Positions 8,082 to 16,886 of a DNA stretch of 64,000 bases are shown here, in pieces. The DNA comes from Nocardia aobensis NBRC 100429. Lineage in GTDB: Bacteria > Actinomycetota > Actinomycetes > Mycobacteriales > Mycobacteriaceae. The position numbers were made by a program, and so were the translations under genes. Each line of letters starts with the position of its first letter. Position 1 is the first letter of the stretch. Under the pieces are notes generated by a model that made no database searches, was not told where the DNA came from, and was given only the letters and a program-made list of their open reading frames with translations. Location of the stretch: assembly GCF_000308375.1 (NCBI RefSeq), contig NZ_BAFQ01000298.1:1-64000 (forward strand), read 5' to 3'.

Positions 8082-9299
8082 TCAGAGCTTGCCGCCGCCA
8101 CCCACCAGCCACGGGTTGAAGCTGCAGGTCAGCGCCGGGGTCTGAGCCGGATCGAGGGCATGCAGGATGATCGAGAGCACCCGCGGCGAATACATCATCG
8201 TCAGGTGATCCGACACGTCCTGCTCACATCCGTCCTGCAGGGTGATGTTGTCGACCGTCGCACCCGGGCCGGGCTTCAGGAACGTCAGATCGTAGGGGTT
8301 GGTGATCTCGTCGTAGCGACTGCCGACCACCGTGTAGTCCACACCCGGCATCGTGTCCCCGCCGGCGTTGAGCTGGTTCACGAAATCCGAGCCGATCGTC
8401 TGCTGAATGCCCGCGTGGCCGACGAAGATCTCCACCAGCCCCAGCACGTCGATGCCGAGATTGTTGATCATCCGTCCCAGCGCGCCGATGCCGTCCAGTG
8501 AGGTGCCGTGGTTGGTGGCGCCGAAGGTCATCATGTGATGCACCTTCGCCGCACCACCGTCGAACTTCAGATACCACCGCGACATCGCGCCACCCTGGGA
8601 ATGGCCGACCAGATTCACCTTCTGCGACCCGGTCGCCGCCAGCACCCGATCGACGAACTGCGCCAACTGTTTCGACGAATCCTGGATGTACCCGGTGCCG
8701 TTGGTCCCCGGCAGCACCGACCCCAGGCCGCCGCCCTGGATCAGGTTCGACTTGCCGTAGTTGAAGGTGAACACGCAGTAGCCGGCGTCGTGGATCGGCT
8801 GGCTGATGTAGGAGAAGTTGTCATAGGCGTTCTCCCACGTGCCGTGCACCAGCACCACCGGCTCCGGATGCGCCGCGGTGGGTTTGCAATTCCAGTCGTT
8901 GGTCCCCGGCGGCGCGACATCCGGATTCAGCAGCCCGTACCCGAAGGCGGCCAGGAACGAACTCTGCGCCGGACCGTAACCCACTGTGTCACTGGAGGTT
9001 CCACCGGAGGATCCCGAACTCGAACCCGAACCGCCGTAACAGTCACCGGACCCGTTGCCCGATCCGGCGCCGCTGCCCGAGGTGCAGGCCGAACCGGTGC
9101 CGGAGCTCCCGGAATCGGCGATCGCATGCGCGGAGGGATTCTTCAACCCGTGCGTGATCATCTCCGCGAGCTGCTGCTCCTGCTGCTGATCGCCGACGGG
9201 ATCGGCGCCGGCGCCGACGCCGGTGAGCCCTACCGTGAGTGCGGCGGCCGCCGCGACAATGGCCGCACTCGTACAACTGCGGCGAAGACTTTTTTTCAT
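8082..9299 (-). CDS. Secreted lipase/esterase (class 2 alpha/beta hydrolase)
   Basis: A 405-residue secreted hydrolase. A basic N-terminus (MKKSLRRSC) and a hydrophobic alanine-rich segment form a signal peptide. Residues of about 60-105 are a Gly/Ser-rich low-complexity linker, and the catalytic domain starts near EPVVLVHGTWENAYDNFSY. The nucleophile elbow is GHSQGG, and DHLTMMYSP probably carries the catalytic His; Asp is less certain. The architecture matches secreted triacylglycerol lipases of Nocardia and Rhodococcus. It is monocistronic, with a 600-base upstream gap that should hold its promoter. Confidence 0.85.
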   Translation of the reverse strand: MKKSLRRSCTSAAIVAAAAALTVGLTGVGAGADPVGDQQQEQQLAEMITHGLKNPSAHAIADSGSSGTGSACTSGSGAGSGNGSGDCYGGSGSSSGSSGGTSSDTVGYGPAQSSFLAAFGYGLLNPDVAPPGTNDWNCKPTAAHPEPVVLVHGTWENAYDNFSYISQPIHDAGYCVFTFNYGKSNLIQGGGLGSVLPGTNGTGYIQDSSKQLAQFVDRVLAATGSQKVNLVGHSQGGAMSRWYLKFDGGAAKVHHMMTFGATNHGTSLDGIGALGRMINNLGIDVLGLVEIFVGHAGIQQTIGSDFVNQLNAGGDTMPGVDYTVVGSRYDEITNPYDLTFLKPGPGATVDNITLQDGCEQDVSDHLTMMYSPRVLSIILHALDPAQTPALTCSFNPWLVGGGGKL

Positions 9300-9904
9300 G
9301 GTGTTCCTGACATCGTCGAATTCGCTGCCCGGAAAGTCGCCGATCGACGTTTCCGGAATTCGCGAGCAAACGCTACGGAGACAATCGAGCGCGCGGCGTG
9401 CGTTGCGGCGATGTCTTCACGGGTTCACGAAACAATTCCGGGGGCGCCATGACTCCACACAGTCGGTTCTTTCACTGTGCCGATATCGCGGGACGACCGG
9501 ACGGACAATTCATCGCTCACCTGCGCGACACGCATTGTCGCCCGCGCGGTTACGCCCGACGAGTCGCAATCGGGCGCGGGATCCGGCCGCGCTCCGGACG
9601 GGCGGATCCCGACGCGAACCCAGGCTTCGGAGCGGCACGGGCTTGCGTCGCCGGCCACGGGGTCGCGAGGGTCCATCGAACCGCGTGTAAAAGTGAGCGG
9701 TCGGACAGTTATATGCGTTCACCGCTCTGGATACTGCGTCCAGTGCAGCTGTTTACGCAGTTCAGAGCAGTGACAGATACCAGCAGAAAAGTCTGCGAAT
9801 CCGAGTAGAAGGTGAGCCAGGACTCGCATTATCTTCGAATCCTGGACGGCGGCACCATGCCGGCGGCCGGACACCACCCCGCAGCCGTGACGAGGAGGTC
9901 ACCT
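9300..9904. other. Intergenic stretch between the lipase and PucR-type genes
   Basis: About 600 bases separating divergent genes; it should contain both promoters. The in-frame region 9812-9904 could be a 31-codon extension of the PucR-type protein if the GTG at 9812 is used. A seven-base inverted repeat (GAGCGGT / ACCGCTC) spans about 9694-9726. No further gene or RNA was recognised. Confidence 0.4.
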
Positions 9905-11176
9905 GTGACGACCCGATCAGCGCCGCGAGCCCCGATCGCGCCCACCCCGAGTCCCGGAGCCCTGACCGCCGGCGACGCCGACCGCCTGGCCGAGCTCCTC
10001 CTGTCGCATCTGCGCACGAAAATCCACCCCTTCACCGCACTGCCGCGCCCCCTGCTCGACGGCGACGTGAAAGCCATGATCCGCGTGTGCATGCGGTGGG
10101 CGAGCGAGCGTGGAACCGCGGCCGCCACCGCCGATCCCGCGGCGTTCCTGCAGGTCGCGGCCGCTCGATGGGCTCGCGCCGACCTGCCGATCGAGAAGGT
10201 GCTGCACGCGATGCACGTCGGATTCGGCGAAGCCCTCGAGGTCGTCGTCGCACGCTCGGGCGAGCCGAGTTGCGATCGCCTCATCGCGTGGACGAGCGCC
10301 GCGGTGGAGCTGTCGGACCTGTGCACCGGCGCCATCAGCAGGGCGTACGTGCGCGAACTGAAGGCCACCTCCGGCGACCACCACACCGCCGTCCACACCC
10401 TCACCTCGGCGCTGCTCGCCGGGCAGGCCAGCTCGAAAGTGGCTCGAGAATGCGGCATTCCGATCGCCGACGAGTACTACGTGCTCGCCGTCCACGTGGG
10501 CGCGCATCCCGACGAGAACCGTCCCGGTCTCGATCGGCACGTGGTCGCCGGACGCAAGCTGCGCCGCATCCAATCGGCGCTGACCCGCCAATTCCAGGAC
10601 CGCGCACTGGCGATGCTGTCGGTCGACGGCGGAACGATCCTGCTGCCCGCCGACGTCTGCGGCGAGCCCGAACTCGACCGCGTGGTCGAGGTGGTGGCCG
10701 ACTACGCCGCGGCTGCGGTCACCGCGGTCATGACCCGATGCGCCACCGGCGCCGTCCCCGCGGCCGCCCGACGAACCCACGAACTTCTCGACACCACCGA
10801 ATCGATCGGAATCGGCCCCGGATTACACAAATTCGACGACCTCGCGCTGCAATACCAATTGACCCGCCCGGGAATCGGCCGCCGGATATTGGAAACGCGT
10901 ATCGCGCCGCTCGACGATCACCCCGAACTTCTGCGAACGCTGCATATCTTCTTCCACACCGATATGAATCGCCGGCGTACCGCACGGCAATTGAATATCC
11001 ACCCGAATACCATCGATTACCGGCTCCGGCGCATCGGGCAATTGACCGGCTTCGACCCTTCCCGAAGCCAAGGTCTGTGGTATCTGCGCTCCGCACTCAT
11101 CGCTCGCGGCGGCACCTCGTCGACGGCCCCATCGACGTCCCCGGATCGGGCGGGACAGTCACGCCGGTCCGCCTGA
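9905..11176 (+). CDS. PucR/CdaR-type transcriptional regulator
   Basis: A 423-residue regulator from the GTG at 9905, chosen for its strong GAGGAGGT ribosome binding site; an in-frame GTG at 9812 would add 31 residues. The N-terminal and middle parts match the RsbRD-like and GGDEF-like sensory region of PucR/CdaR proteins. The C-terminus has the family helix-turn-helix: TDMNRRRTARQLNIHPNTID, then YRLRRIGQLTG. It probably controls the divergent secreted lipase or an unlinked catabolic gene; nothing in the sequence fixes the target. It converges with the glycosyltransferase gene, with 15 bases between. Confidence 0.8.
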   Translation: MTTRSAPRAPIAPTPSPGALTAGDADRLAELLLSHLRTKIHPFTALPRPLLDGDVKAMIRVCMRWASERGTAAATADPAAFLQVAAARWARADLPIEKVLHAMHVGFGEALEVVVARSGEPSCDRLIAWTSAAVELSDLCTGAISRAYVRELKATSGDHHTAVHTLTSALLAGQASSKVARECGIPIADEYYVLAVHVGAHPDENRPGLDRHVVAGRKLRRIQSALTRQFQDRALAMLSVDGGTILLPADVCGEPELDRVVEVVADYAAAAVTAVMTRCATGAVPAAARRTHELLDTTESIGIGPGLHKFDDLALQYQLTRPGIGRRILETRIAPLDDHPELLRTLHIFFHTDMNRRRTARQLNIHPNTIDYRLRRIGQLTGFDPSRSQGLWYLRSALIARGGTSSTAPSTSPDRAGQSRRSA

Positions 11177-11191
11177 TCCGCGACGCACGGC

Positions 11192-12742
11192 TCAGGCGCC
11201 GTGGTCGATGCGCAGCGTCATCATTTCGGGCCAGATCTGCGACCACGAACGAATCGGGTTGGCACACAACGACACCCGGATGCCATAGTTCACCCCTTGA
11301 AATCCACTCGGGTCGTCGAGACGAGCCACCGGGACGACGGTCGTGAAGCGAGCCGGCAACTCCCGCTGCAGATCGACGCCGCCGACGTACAGCACCAGGG
11401 TCGCGGAATCCGGTGGCGGCCCGAAGTAGCCGTAACCCCGGCTCGCGCTGTACACCGGCGGAAGATTTGCGGACCCGAGCACCGCCAGCGCACTGGCCTG
11501 CCAGTAGTTCTGGGTCACGATCACCAGGCGGGCCCGCTCGGCCTCCGGCACGGTGTCGACGGCGCGGGAGACGGTGTCGACGAGTTGCGGCCACCCACGT
11601 AATCCGAAGAACTGCGCGCGAATCGCCATGTCGCCGTTGCGGATCGCGGGCCCGTGCAGCCAGGACTGCGGGAGCGGCAGTATGCACACCGCCGCCACCA
11701 CGACCACCATTCCGGCGGCGCAGTAGCCCGCGAGCGCCTTGCCGACCCGGCCCCGCAGCCCGTCTCCGACGAGATGCACCGCGGCCGTGGCGAAGAAGAG
11801 CGCGAACCCGTCGCCCAGGTAGTACGGACGCAGTCCGGCCACCAGCACCGCCGCCAACGGCAGCAGTCCCAGGGGCAGGAGAAACCGCACCCACCGCAGG
11901 TCCGGCGCGCGGAAGACCGCCCAGATCCCGATCAGCAGCAGGATCCCGCCCGGCCCCGTGGTCAGCACGAGTTCACGCACCGCCGAGGCGAATCGCCCGT
12001 CGACCATCGTCGTCTGCTCCCCCTCGATCGCCGCCCCCATGGCGAGCTGCGGCCAGCCGTGGCGCGCCTGCCACACCAGCGCCGGCACCATGGACACCGC
12101 GACGATCGCCACGCCGATCCAGAGCGCGGGCCGACGCAACACCTGCCGCGGCCCCCACACCAGCACCCCCAGCCCGAGCAACGCCCAGACCGCCAGGATC
12201 AGCCATTTGACCTGGAAATCGACAGCGGAAGCGAGCGCGGCCACGATCAGCAACGCATCCCGGCGCGTGCGCACCCACCGGATCACCAGCCAGCAGACGA
12301 GCGTCGTCAACGCGGCGTCATAGGCGAAGGTGCTCAGCGCCGCCGACTGCTGCACCGCGAACGGCGTGCACGTGTAACCGAGCGCCGCCGTCACCTGCGC
12401 GGCCCGTCCCCCGCCCAGTTCCCGAGCGATCACCGCCGCGAGCACAACCGTCGCAGCCGTCAACACCACTACCGGCAGTCGCAACACCACCGCCGAACCG
12501 GGGGCCACCAGATCCGACAGATAGGCCTGCAACGGCACCAACGGCCCCTGATCGGCATAACTCCACGACAACCGCCGCCCCGCCGGCACCATGTACAACT
12601 CGTCGCCCCACAACGGATACCGCCCCAGCCGCGCGGTCAACAGCACGAGCAGGCCGCCGACGAGGATGGTCAGTTCACGTAATGCGAACGGGGGGAGGTT
12701 TTCCGAGGTGTGGGAACCGGTGGCATCAATGGCGGCGCTCAC
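11192..12742 (-). CDS. Membrane glycosyltransferase (GT39/ArnT-like)
   Basis: A 516-residue multi-pass membrane protein. After a short cytoplasmic N-terminus the first helix leads into the loop RLGRYPLWGDELYMVPAGRR, whose acidic residues (DE) match the catalytic first loop of GT-C/PMT-type glycosyltransferases. About ten hydrophobic segments follow, then a C-terminal extracytoplasmic domain of about 150 residues. Such enzymes transfer a sugar from a polyprenyl-phosphate donor, in actinobacteria often to cell-wall glycans or proteins. The GTG at 12740-12742 was chosen because GGAGG lies six bases upstream. The acceptor is unknown. Confidence 0.7.
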   Translation of the reverse strand: MSAAIDATGSHTSENLPPFALRELTILVGGLLVLLTARLGRYPLWGDELYMVPAGRRLSWSYADQGPLVPLQAYLSDLVAPGSAVVLRLPVVVLTAATVVLAAVIARELGGGRAAQVTAALGYTCTPFAVQQSAALSTFAYDAALTTLVCWLVIRWVRTRRDALLIVAALASAVDFQVKWLILAVWALLGLGVLVWGPRQVLRRPALWIGVAIVAVSMVPALVWQARHGWPQLAMGAAIEGEQTTMVDGRFASAVRELVLTTGPGGILLLIGIWAVFRAPDLRWVRFLLPLGLLPLAAVLVAGLRPYYLGDGFALFFATAAVHLVGDGLRGRVGKALAGYCAAGMVVVVAAVCILPLPQSWLHGPAIRNGDMAIRAQFFGLRGWPQLVDTVSRAVDTVPEAERARLVIVTQNYWQASALAVLGSANLPPVYSASRGYGYFGPPPDSATLVLYVGGVDLQRELPARFTTVVPVARLDDPSGFQGVNYGIRVSLCANPIRSWSQIWPEMMTLRIDHGA

Positions 12743-12957
12743 GGGCGACCTCCGACAGTGCAGACACGACGGGCGCACATTCGCCGCCCGGTGAGATAAA
12801 TCCTATGGCCGACAACGGCTTTCGGCGCAGCGGCTACGGTTCGTCACAAAGCCGCACGTTACCGTTCGTGAACCATTCCGAAGTCCCGCACCACACGTAG
12901 ACTGCTCGACCTCTGGCCACCTGCCGTCAGCCCCGGACGAGTCGCACCAACCATGGT

Positions 12958-13581
12958 TCAGCTTCTACGGTCGATTCCATGAGCGTCGGGATCCAGGAGG
13001 CCGTGTGCGAGTTTCGCCAGCCCCGCGGCGATCTGCTCGGAACCGAGCCCGCGCTCGCGCTGGTGCCGGTACACCTCGGCGGCGAGCGGTGCGAGCAACG
13101 CGTCCACGAGTGAATCAGGTTCGGCCACACCGGCTTCGGTGAGCAGCGCGCGTACGTGCATCGCCCAGAATTGATAGGCCCCGGTGCGGAACCGCGCGCC
13201 GCCGGTCTCCGCACCGAGGACCAGATGGGCGTGAGTGTCCAGCAATTCGACCATCGCAGCGTAGAACGCGGCCAGCCGTTCACCCGGCGGTGCGCCCGGC
13301 CCGAGCGGTGATTCGCCGCGCAGCAGCTGCTCCTGCAGTGCCCGCTCATGCTCGTCGAGTAGGGCGACGGCAATGGATCTCACGTCCGGATAGCGCCGAT
13401 ACAGCGTCCCCCGCCCGACCCCGGCAGCCTTGGCGATGTCGTCCATGGTGACCGTGCGCGGGTCATGCTCGGCGAACAGCGCCGCCGCGGCGGCCAGCAC
13501 CTTGGCCCGGTTACGAGCGGCGTCGGCGCGCTCGGCGGGCGCGGACGGGTCGTTGAGCAGTGGGAGGCCGGAGCTGTCCAT
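12958..13581 (-). CDS. TetR-family repressor
   Basis: A 207-residue TetR protein. The N-terminal helix-turn-helix is clear (MDDIAKAAGVGRGTLYRRYP), followed by an all-helical ligand domain. The ATG at 13579-13581 was chosen because it clears the operator pair; the frame open upstream would run through the operators. It diverges from the azoreductase-SMR operon, with two copies of a TGTCCAGTT-type inverted repeat between them, so it almost certainly represses that operon and itself. The inducer is probably an electrophile, quinone or cationic compound. Confidence 0.85.
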   Translation of the reverse strand: MDSSGLPLLNDPSAPAERADAARNRAKVLAAAAALFAEHDPRTVTMDDIAKAAGVGRGTLYRRYPDVRSIAVALLDEHERALQEQLLRGESPLGPGAPPGERLAAFYAAMVELLDTHAHLVLGAETGGARFRTGAYQFWAMHVRALLTEAGVAEPDSLVDALLAPLAAEVYRHQRERGLGSEQIAAGLAKLAHGLLDPDAHGIDRRS

Positions 13582-13608
13582 GCAGCTCACTGTAGCCCCC
13601 GAGGATTC

Positions 13609-13671
13609 AACTGGACAATCTGTCCAGTTAGGTTCTAGCATCGGAGCAGTAAACGGACATGCTGTCCAGTT
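13609..13671. promoter_or_regulatory. Two operator copies between tetR and the azoreductase operon
   Basis: Site 1 at 13609-13629 is a perfect inverted repeat: AACTGGACA, three bases, TGTCCAGTT. Site 2 at 13651-13671 has the same 9-3-9 geometry; its right arm TGTCCAGTT is identical and its left arm AAACGGACA has two mismatches. Site 1 lies 27 bases before the tetR start codon and site 2 lies 17 bases before the azoreductase start codon. The likely ligand is the neighbouring TetR protein. Confidence 0.85.
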
Positions 13672-13688
13672 GATCGGAGACTGACCAA

Positions 13689-14336
13689 ATGACCACCCTG
13701 CTGCACCTCGACGCCAGCGCCCGCCGTACCTCGATCAGCCGCGAACTGGGCGCCGCCTTCGCCGCCGCCTGGCGTGCCGAACATCCCGACGCCACCTACA
13801 CCCACCGCGATCTGGCCGCCGATCCGATCCCGTTCATCGACGAGGGCTGGACCGAACTGTGCGACCGCGTGCTGGCCCACGGCGCCGCCGACCTCGACCG
13901 CCTGGGCGAGCTGGTGGATTCCCCCGCCCAGCAGCGTGCCTGGGAGATCGTCGAGCCGCTGCTGGCCGAACTCCGAGCCGCCGATGTCGTGCTGATCGGC
14001 ACGCCGATGTACAACTACTCGATCCCGGCCGGTCTCAAGGCGTGGCTGGATCAGATCACCTTCCCGCGAATGTCACTGGCCCCCACCCGATTCGTGGTCG
14101 TCACCGCGCGCGGCGGCGCGTACTCGCCGGGCACACCGAAGGCGATCTACGACTATCAGGAGCGCTATCTCCGCGACTTCTTCGCCGGCCATTTCGCCGT
14201 CGAGGACACGGTTTTCGTCAATGCCGAACTGGTGAACTCGCGCCAGGACCCGGCGCTCGCCCACCTACGCGACAAGCACGACGCCTCCTACGCCGCCGCG
14301 CTCGACACCGCCCGCACCCTGGGTAAGGAGTACTGA
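13689..14336 (+). CDS. FMN-dependent NADH azoreductase / quinone reductase
   Basis: A 215-residue flavodoxin-like oxidoreductase of the AzoR family. The N-terminal HLDASARRTSISREL is the FMN phosphate-binding loop, and IGTPMYNYSIPAGLKAWLDQ is the family's flavin and dimer-contact signature. AzoR enzymes reduce quinones and azo compounds by two electrons, protecting against thiol-reactive quinones. It starts at ATG with CGGAG upstream. The SMR gene begins two bases after its stop, so the two are translated from one mRNA under the divergent TetR. Confidence 0.85.
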   Translation: MTTLLHLDASARRTSISRELGAAFAAAWRAEHPDATYTHRDLAADPIPFIDEGWTELCDRVLAHGAADLDRLGELVDSPAQQRAWEIVEPLLAELRAADVVLIGTPMYNYSIPAGLKAWLDQITFPRMSLAPTRFVVVTARGGAYSPGTPKAIYDYQERYLRDFFAGHFAVEDTVFVNAELVNSRQDPALAHLRDKHDASYAAALDTARTLGKEY

Positions 14337-14337
14337 A

Positions 14338-14778
14338 ATGAACTGGCTCGTCCTGGGTTTGGCCGGTGCGGTCGAGATCGCGTGGTCCCAGTCCATCAAG
14401 CCGACCCAGAATTTCACCAAGCCGCTACCCACCCTGCTGTGCTTCGTACTCGCGGCGATCGCGGTGTACCTGCTGTCCCATGCCATGCAGTCACTGCCGG
14501 TGGGCACCGCCTACGCCATCTTCACCGGCATCGGCGCGGCCGGCGCGATCGCCCTCGGGATCGTCGTACAGAAGGACCCGGTGAGCGCGGGCCGGATGCT
14601 GGCGCTGTCCATGATCATCGGCGGCATCATCCTGGCTCGGATCACCAATCCCGATGGCGAGAAGGCGTCGACTGGCACTACTTCTACTGCGACGGGCTCT
14701 TCCGACACGGCAACCGCTTCCACGACCGGGAGCGGTGCGACCACGACCACATGGGGCTACCACCGCCGGCACCACTGA
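14338..14778 (+). CDS. SMR-family efflux protein with Thr/Ser-rich tail
   Basis: A 146-residue protein. Residues 1-104 are a standard four-helix small multidrug resistance protein of the SugE/Gdx type; AGAVEIAWSQSIKPTQNFTK carries the membrane-embedded glutamate of helix 1. Family members export guanidinium or quaternary cations as dimers. After ARITNPDGEK comes an unusual tail of about 40 residues made largely of Thr, Ser, Ala and Gly, whereas SMR proteins normally stop near residue 105. The tail may be a genuine extension or the result of a lost stop or a frameshift. It is coupled to the azoreductase. Confidence 0.8.
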   Translation: MNWLVLGLAGAVEIAWSQSIKPTQNFTKPLPTLLCFVLAAIAVYLLSHAMQSLPVGTAYAIFTGIGAAGAIALGIVVQKDPVSAGRMLALSMIIGGIILARITNPDGEKASTGTTSTATGSSDTATASTTGSGATTTTWGYHRRHH

Positions 14779-14883
14779 GTCGATCGCAGGCCCCGGCCGG
14801 GCCACTCTCACGGTCGACACCAGCGAGACCGCCCCGGCGACAGTCCACCGATGCTTGACCCTCTCGTGGCGTGAGGCGGCACA

Positions 14884-15675
14884 GTGGCAGTTATGGAAGC
14901 CATCGAACACACCGTCGGCGCGGTTGCGCAGTCGACCGGTATATCGGTTCGGACCCTGCACCACTACGACGAGGTCGGTCTGCTACGGCCCAGCGGCCGC
15001 ACCTCGTCGGGATACCGGCTCTACAGTGAGGACGATGTTGCGACGCTGCAGCGGATTCTGTTCTACCGCGAACTGGGTTTCGGCCTCGAGGACATCTCGG
15101 GCATGCTGAACAGTTCCGGCCTCTCCGACGAGGACCACCTGCGTCGCCAGCACGAACTTCTGAGCGAGCGGATCTCCCGACACCAGGCGATGATCGCACT
15201 GATCGATCGGGAGGTGGACGCCCGTAAGGCGGGCATCGGCCTGACGCCCGCCGAGCGGTTCGAGGTGTTCGGCGGCGACCGTCTCGTCGAGTTGGCCGAC
15301 GAGGCCGAGCGGCGCTGGCACGATCGGCCGGAGTTCACTCAGCGGCGAGAGCGGACCAGCCGATACACCAAGCAGCAGTGGCTCGAGCTGCGCGCCGAAC
15401 AGCGAGAAATCCACCAAGCCCTCGCCGATGCGATGCGTGCAGGCACCCCGGCGGGCGATCCAGCAGTCATGGAGATCGCCGAACGGCACCGCCGTCATCT
15501 CGAACGCTGGTTCCACGACTGCGACTTCGACACCCATCGACGCCTGGCCGAGGAATACCGCGCCAACCGCCGACTCGGCCTCAACTATGACGAATTGGCC
15601 CCGGGGCTGTCGCAGTACATCCACGACGCGATCCTGGCCAACTGCCGCCGCGGCACTCGATCCGCTGGCCGATGA
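14884..15675 (+). CDS. MerR-family regulator, TipAL-like
   Basis: A 263-residue protein. The N-terminal MerR helix-turn-helix is unmistakable (TGISVRTLHHYDEVGLLRPS), followed by a coiled-coil dimerisation helix. The C-terminal domain is TipAS-like (ERRWHDRPEF, then HLERWFHDCDFDTHRRLAEEY), which in Streptomyces binds thiopeptides and other drugs and triggers activation. The start is GTG at 14884; an ATG three codons later is also possible. It may act on a nearby resistance gene, but no MerR-type spacer promoter was identified. Confidence 0.85.
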   Translation: MAVMEAIEHTVGAVAQSTGISVRTLHHYDEVGLLRPSGRTSSGYRLYSEDDVATLQRILFYRELGFGLEDISGMLNSSGLSDEDHLRRQHELLSERISRHQAMIALIDREVDARKAGIGLTPAERFEVFGGDRLVELADEAERRWHDRPEFTQRRERTSRYTKQQWLELRAEQREIHQALADAMRAGTPAGDPAVMEIAERHRRHLERWFHDCDFDTHRRLAEEYRANRRLGLNYDELAPGLSQYIHDAILANCRRGTRSAGR

Positions 15676-15730
15676 CCCCGAAGCGGTTATCGTCGCGGAG
15701 ACCGAGTAAGCAGGACCGGAGGCGACAACT

Positions 15731-16069
15731 TTGAGCACGACAGTGACCGACGAACAGATTCAAGCGCTGGCCGCGACCGCGAAACCCTTCAGGCTGGCCG
15801 TGCTGCACTGGGGCCCGGATCGAGACATGGACGGCGCGAACGCAATTGAACTCGAGCACCAGCGCCGGATGGTCTCATTGCGATCCGATGGCGTGATCGC
15901 AGTCCGGTGCCCGGTCGTCTCCGACACCATCGCAGGCGTCGCGATCATGACCGTCCCCGCCGAACAGGCCACCGCGATCCTCGCCGGGGACCCATGCGTG
16001 CAGGCCCGGATGATGCACTACGAGGTACACCTGTGCCACGGTTTCCCCGGGGACTCCCTTCCCGCCTGA
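15731..16069 (+). CDS. YciI-like hypothetical protein
   Basis: A 112-residue small protein of ferredoxin-like alpha/beta fold type. FRLAVLHWGPDRD, then LEHQRRMVSLRSDG and MTVPAEQATAILAGDP, follow the order of YciI-related proteins, in which a His and Asp are conserved. No reaction is established for this branch. It starts at TTG with GGAGG eight bases upstream, 55 bases after the TipA-like gene. Confidence 0.55.
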   Translation: MSTTVTDEQIQALAATAKPFRLAVLHWGPDRDMDGANAIELEHQRRMVSLRSDGVIAVRCPVVSDTIAGVAIMTVPAEQATAILAGDPCVQARMMHYEVHLCHGFPGDSLPA

Positions 16070-16103
16070 ATGATCGGTTCGCCGCGGCGGAACCGGGCCG
16101 CTT

Positions 16104-16226
16104 TCAGTCGAGCGGCTCCGTAGCCTCGACCAGGTACGACGGAGACAGTCGGGACATGGCCTCGAGCGTCGGCTCGACCGCCACCATGGCTGCGGTGGCC
16201 CGGGCGATCGCGACGCGTGCCGATCC
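16104..16226 (-). pseudogene. Possible C-terminal gene remnant
   Basis: The minus frame ending at 16104 reads ARATAAMVAVEPTLEAMSRL followed by about 12 residues and a stop, with the GC-rich third positions of real coding DNA. Upstream of about 16230 the frame becomes arginine/proline-rich shadow of the opposite gene. It may be the end of a gene whose body was lost. No family is recognised. Confidence 0.25.
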
Positions 16227-16259
16227 CCCTGCCACCGTGCAAACCCGGAGGGTCGCGCC

Positions 16260-16886
16260 ATGACACAAAAGCCCGGCCACGACCTCGACGAACTGCGGGA
16301 CGCCGTAGCAACGCAGTTGAGCGGGTGGCGCACGGTGGTCAGCGGCGACGCCTTCGGGTTCACACATGCCCGCGACCGGCACGGGGCAGCGACTATCGAA
16401 CGACGTTCCTGCCTGAGGCTCGACTCGAATCTTGTCGCAGAGATCGGCCGCCGACGAGCCGACAACGACGGTACGTTCGATCGGTCCGGTCCCGTGCACA
16501 TGGTGACGCTCGTGCTGGCCATCGATCCAGCTGCTGCATCCGGCGAGACCGACACGATCGTCGATTACCGGGAGGCGACGGCATGGCGCGCAATGTTCTT
16601 CTGCCTCGAATGGCCCCGTGCTACCTGTTGGAGAATCCGAGCGATCCTGGAGCCCACTCGGCCCGGTCGTGGTTCTTCGCTTTCTTCTTCGGCTCCGACG
16701 GTCACCCACTGCCGGCGCCCGCCGACTTCGACTGGGTGGCACACCGGGTGCGGTACCGGGGATTGTTGGTATCACTGGTCGATGAGGACGGCCGTCGGGT
16801 CGAGACGGTGTACGAGAACCCGCGGTTCCCGCGGTTCTATCAGCCGTATACCGAAGCGCGCGGGAGGTATTGGGACATCGAAGTGA
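16260..16886 (+). CDS. Hypothetical protein, probably genuine only in its first half
   Basis: The frame opens with ATG after CGGAGGGTCGCGCC. The first 110 or so residues (MTQKPGHDLDELRDAVATQL, later VHMVTLVLAIDP) look coding. After about 16585 the frame turns into Arg/Ser/Cys-rich text while the overlapping frame of the next gene becomes clearly coding. Either the true gene ended near 16585 and its stop was lost by mutation, or a frameshift joins it to the next gene. No domain is recognised. Confidence 0.35.
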   Translation: MTQKPGHDLDELRDAVATQLSGWRTVVSGDAFGFTHARDRHGAATIERRSCLRLDSNLVAEIGRRRADNDGTFDRSGPVHMVTLVLAIDPAAASGETDTIVDYREATAWRAMFFCLEWPRATCWRIRAILEPTRPGRGSSLSSSAPTVTHCRRPPTSTGWHTGCGTGDCWYHWSMRTAVGSRRCTRTRGSRGSISRIPKRAGGIGTSK

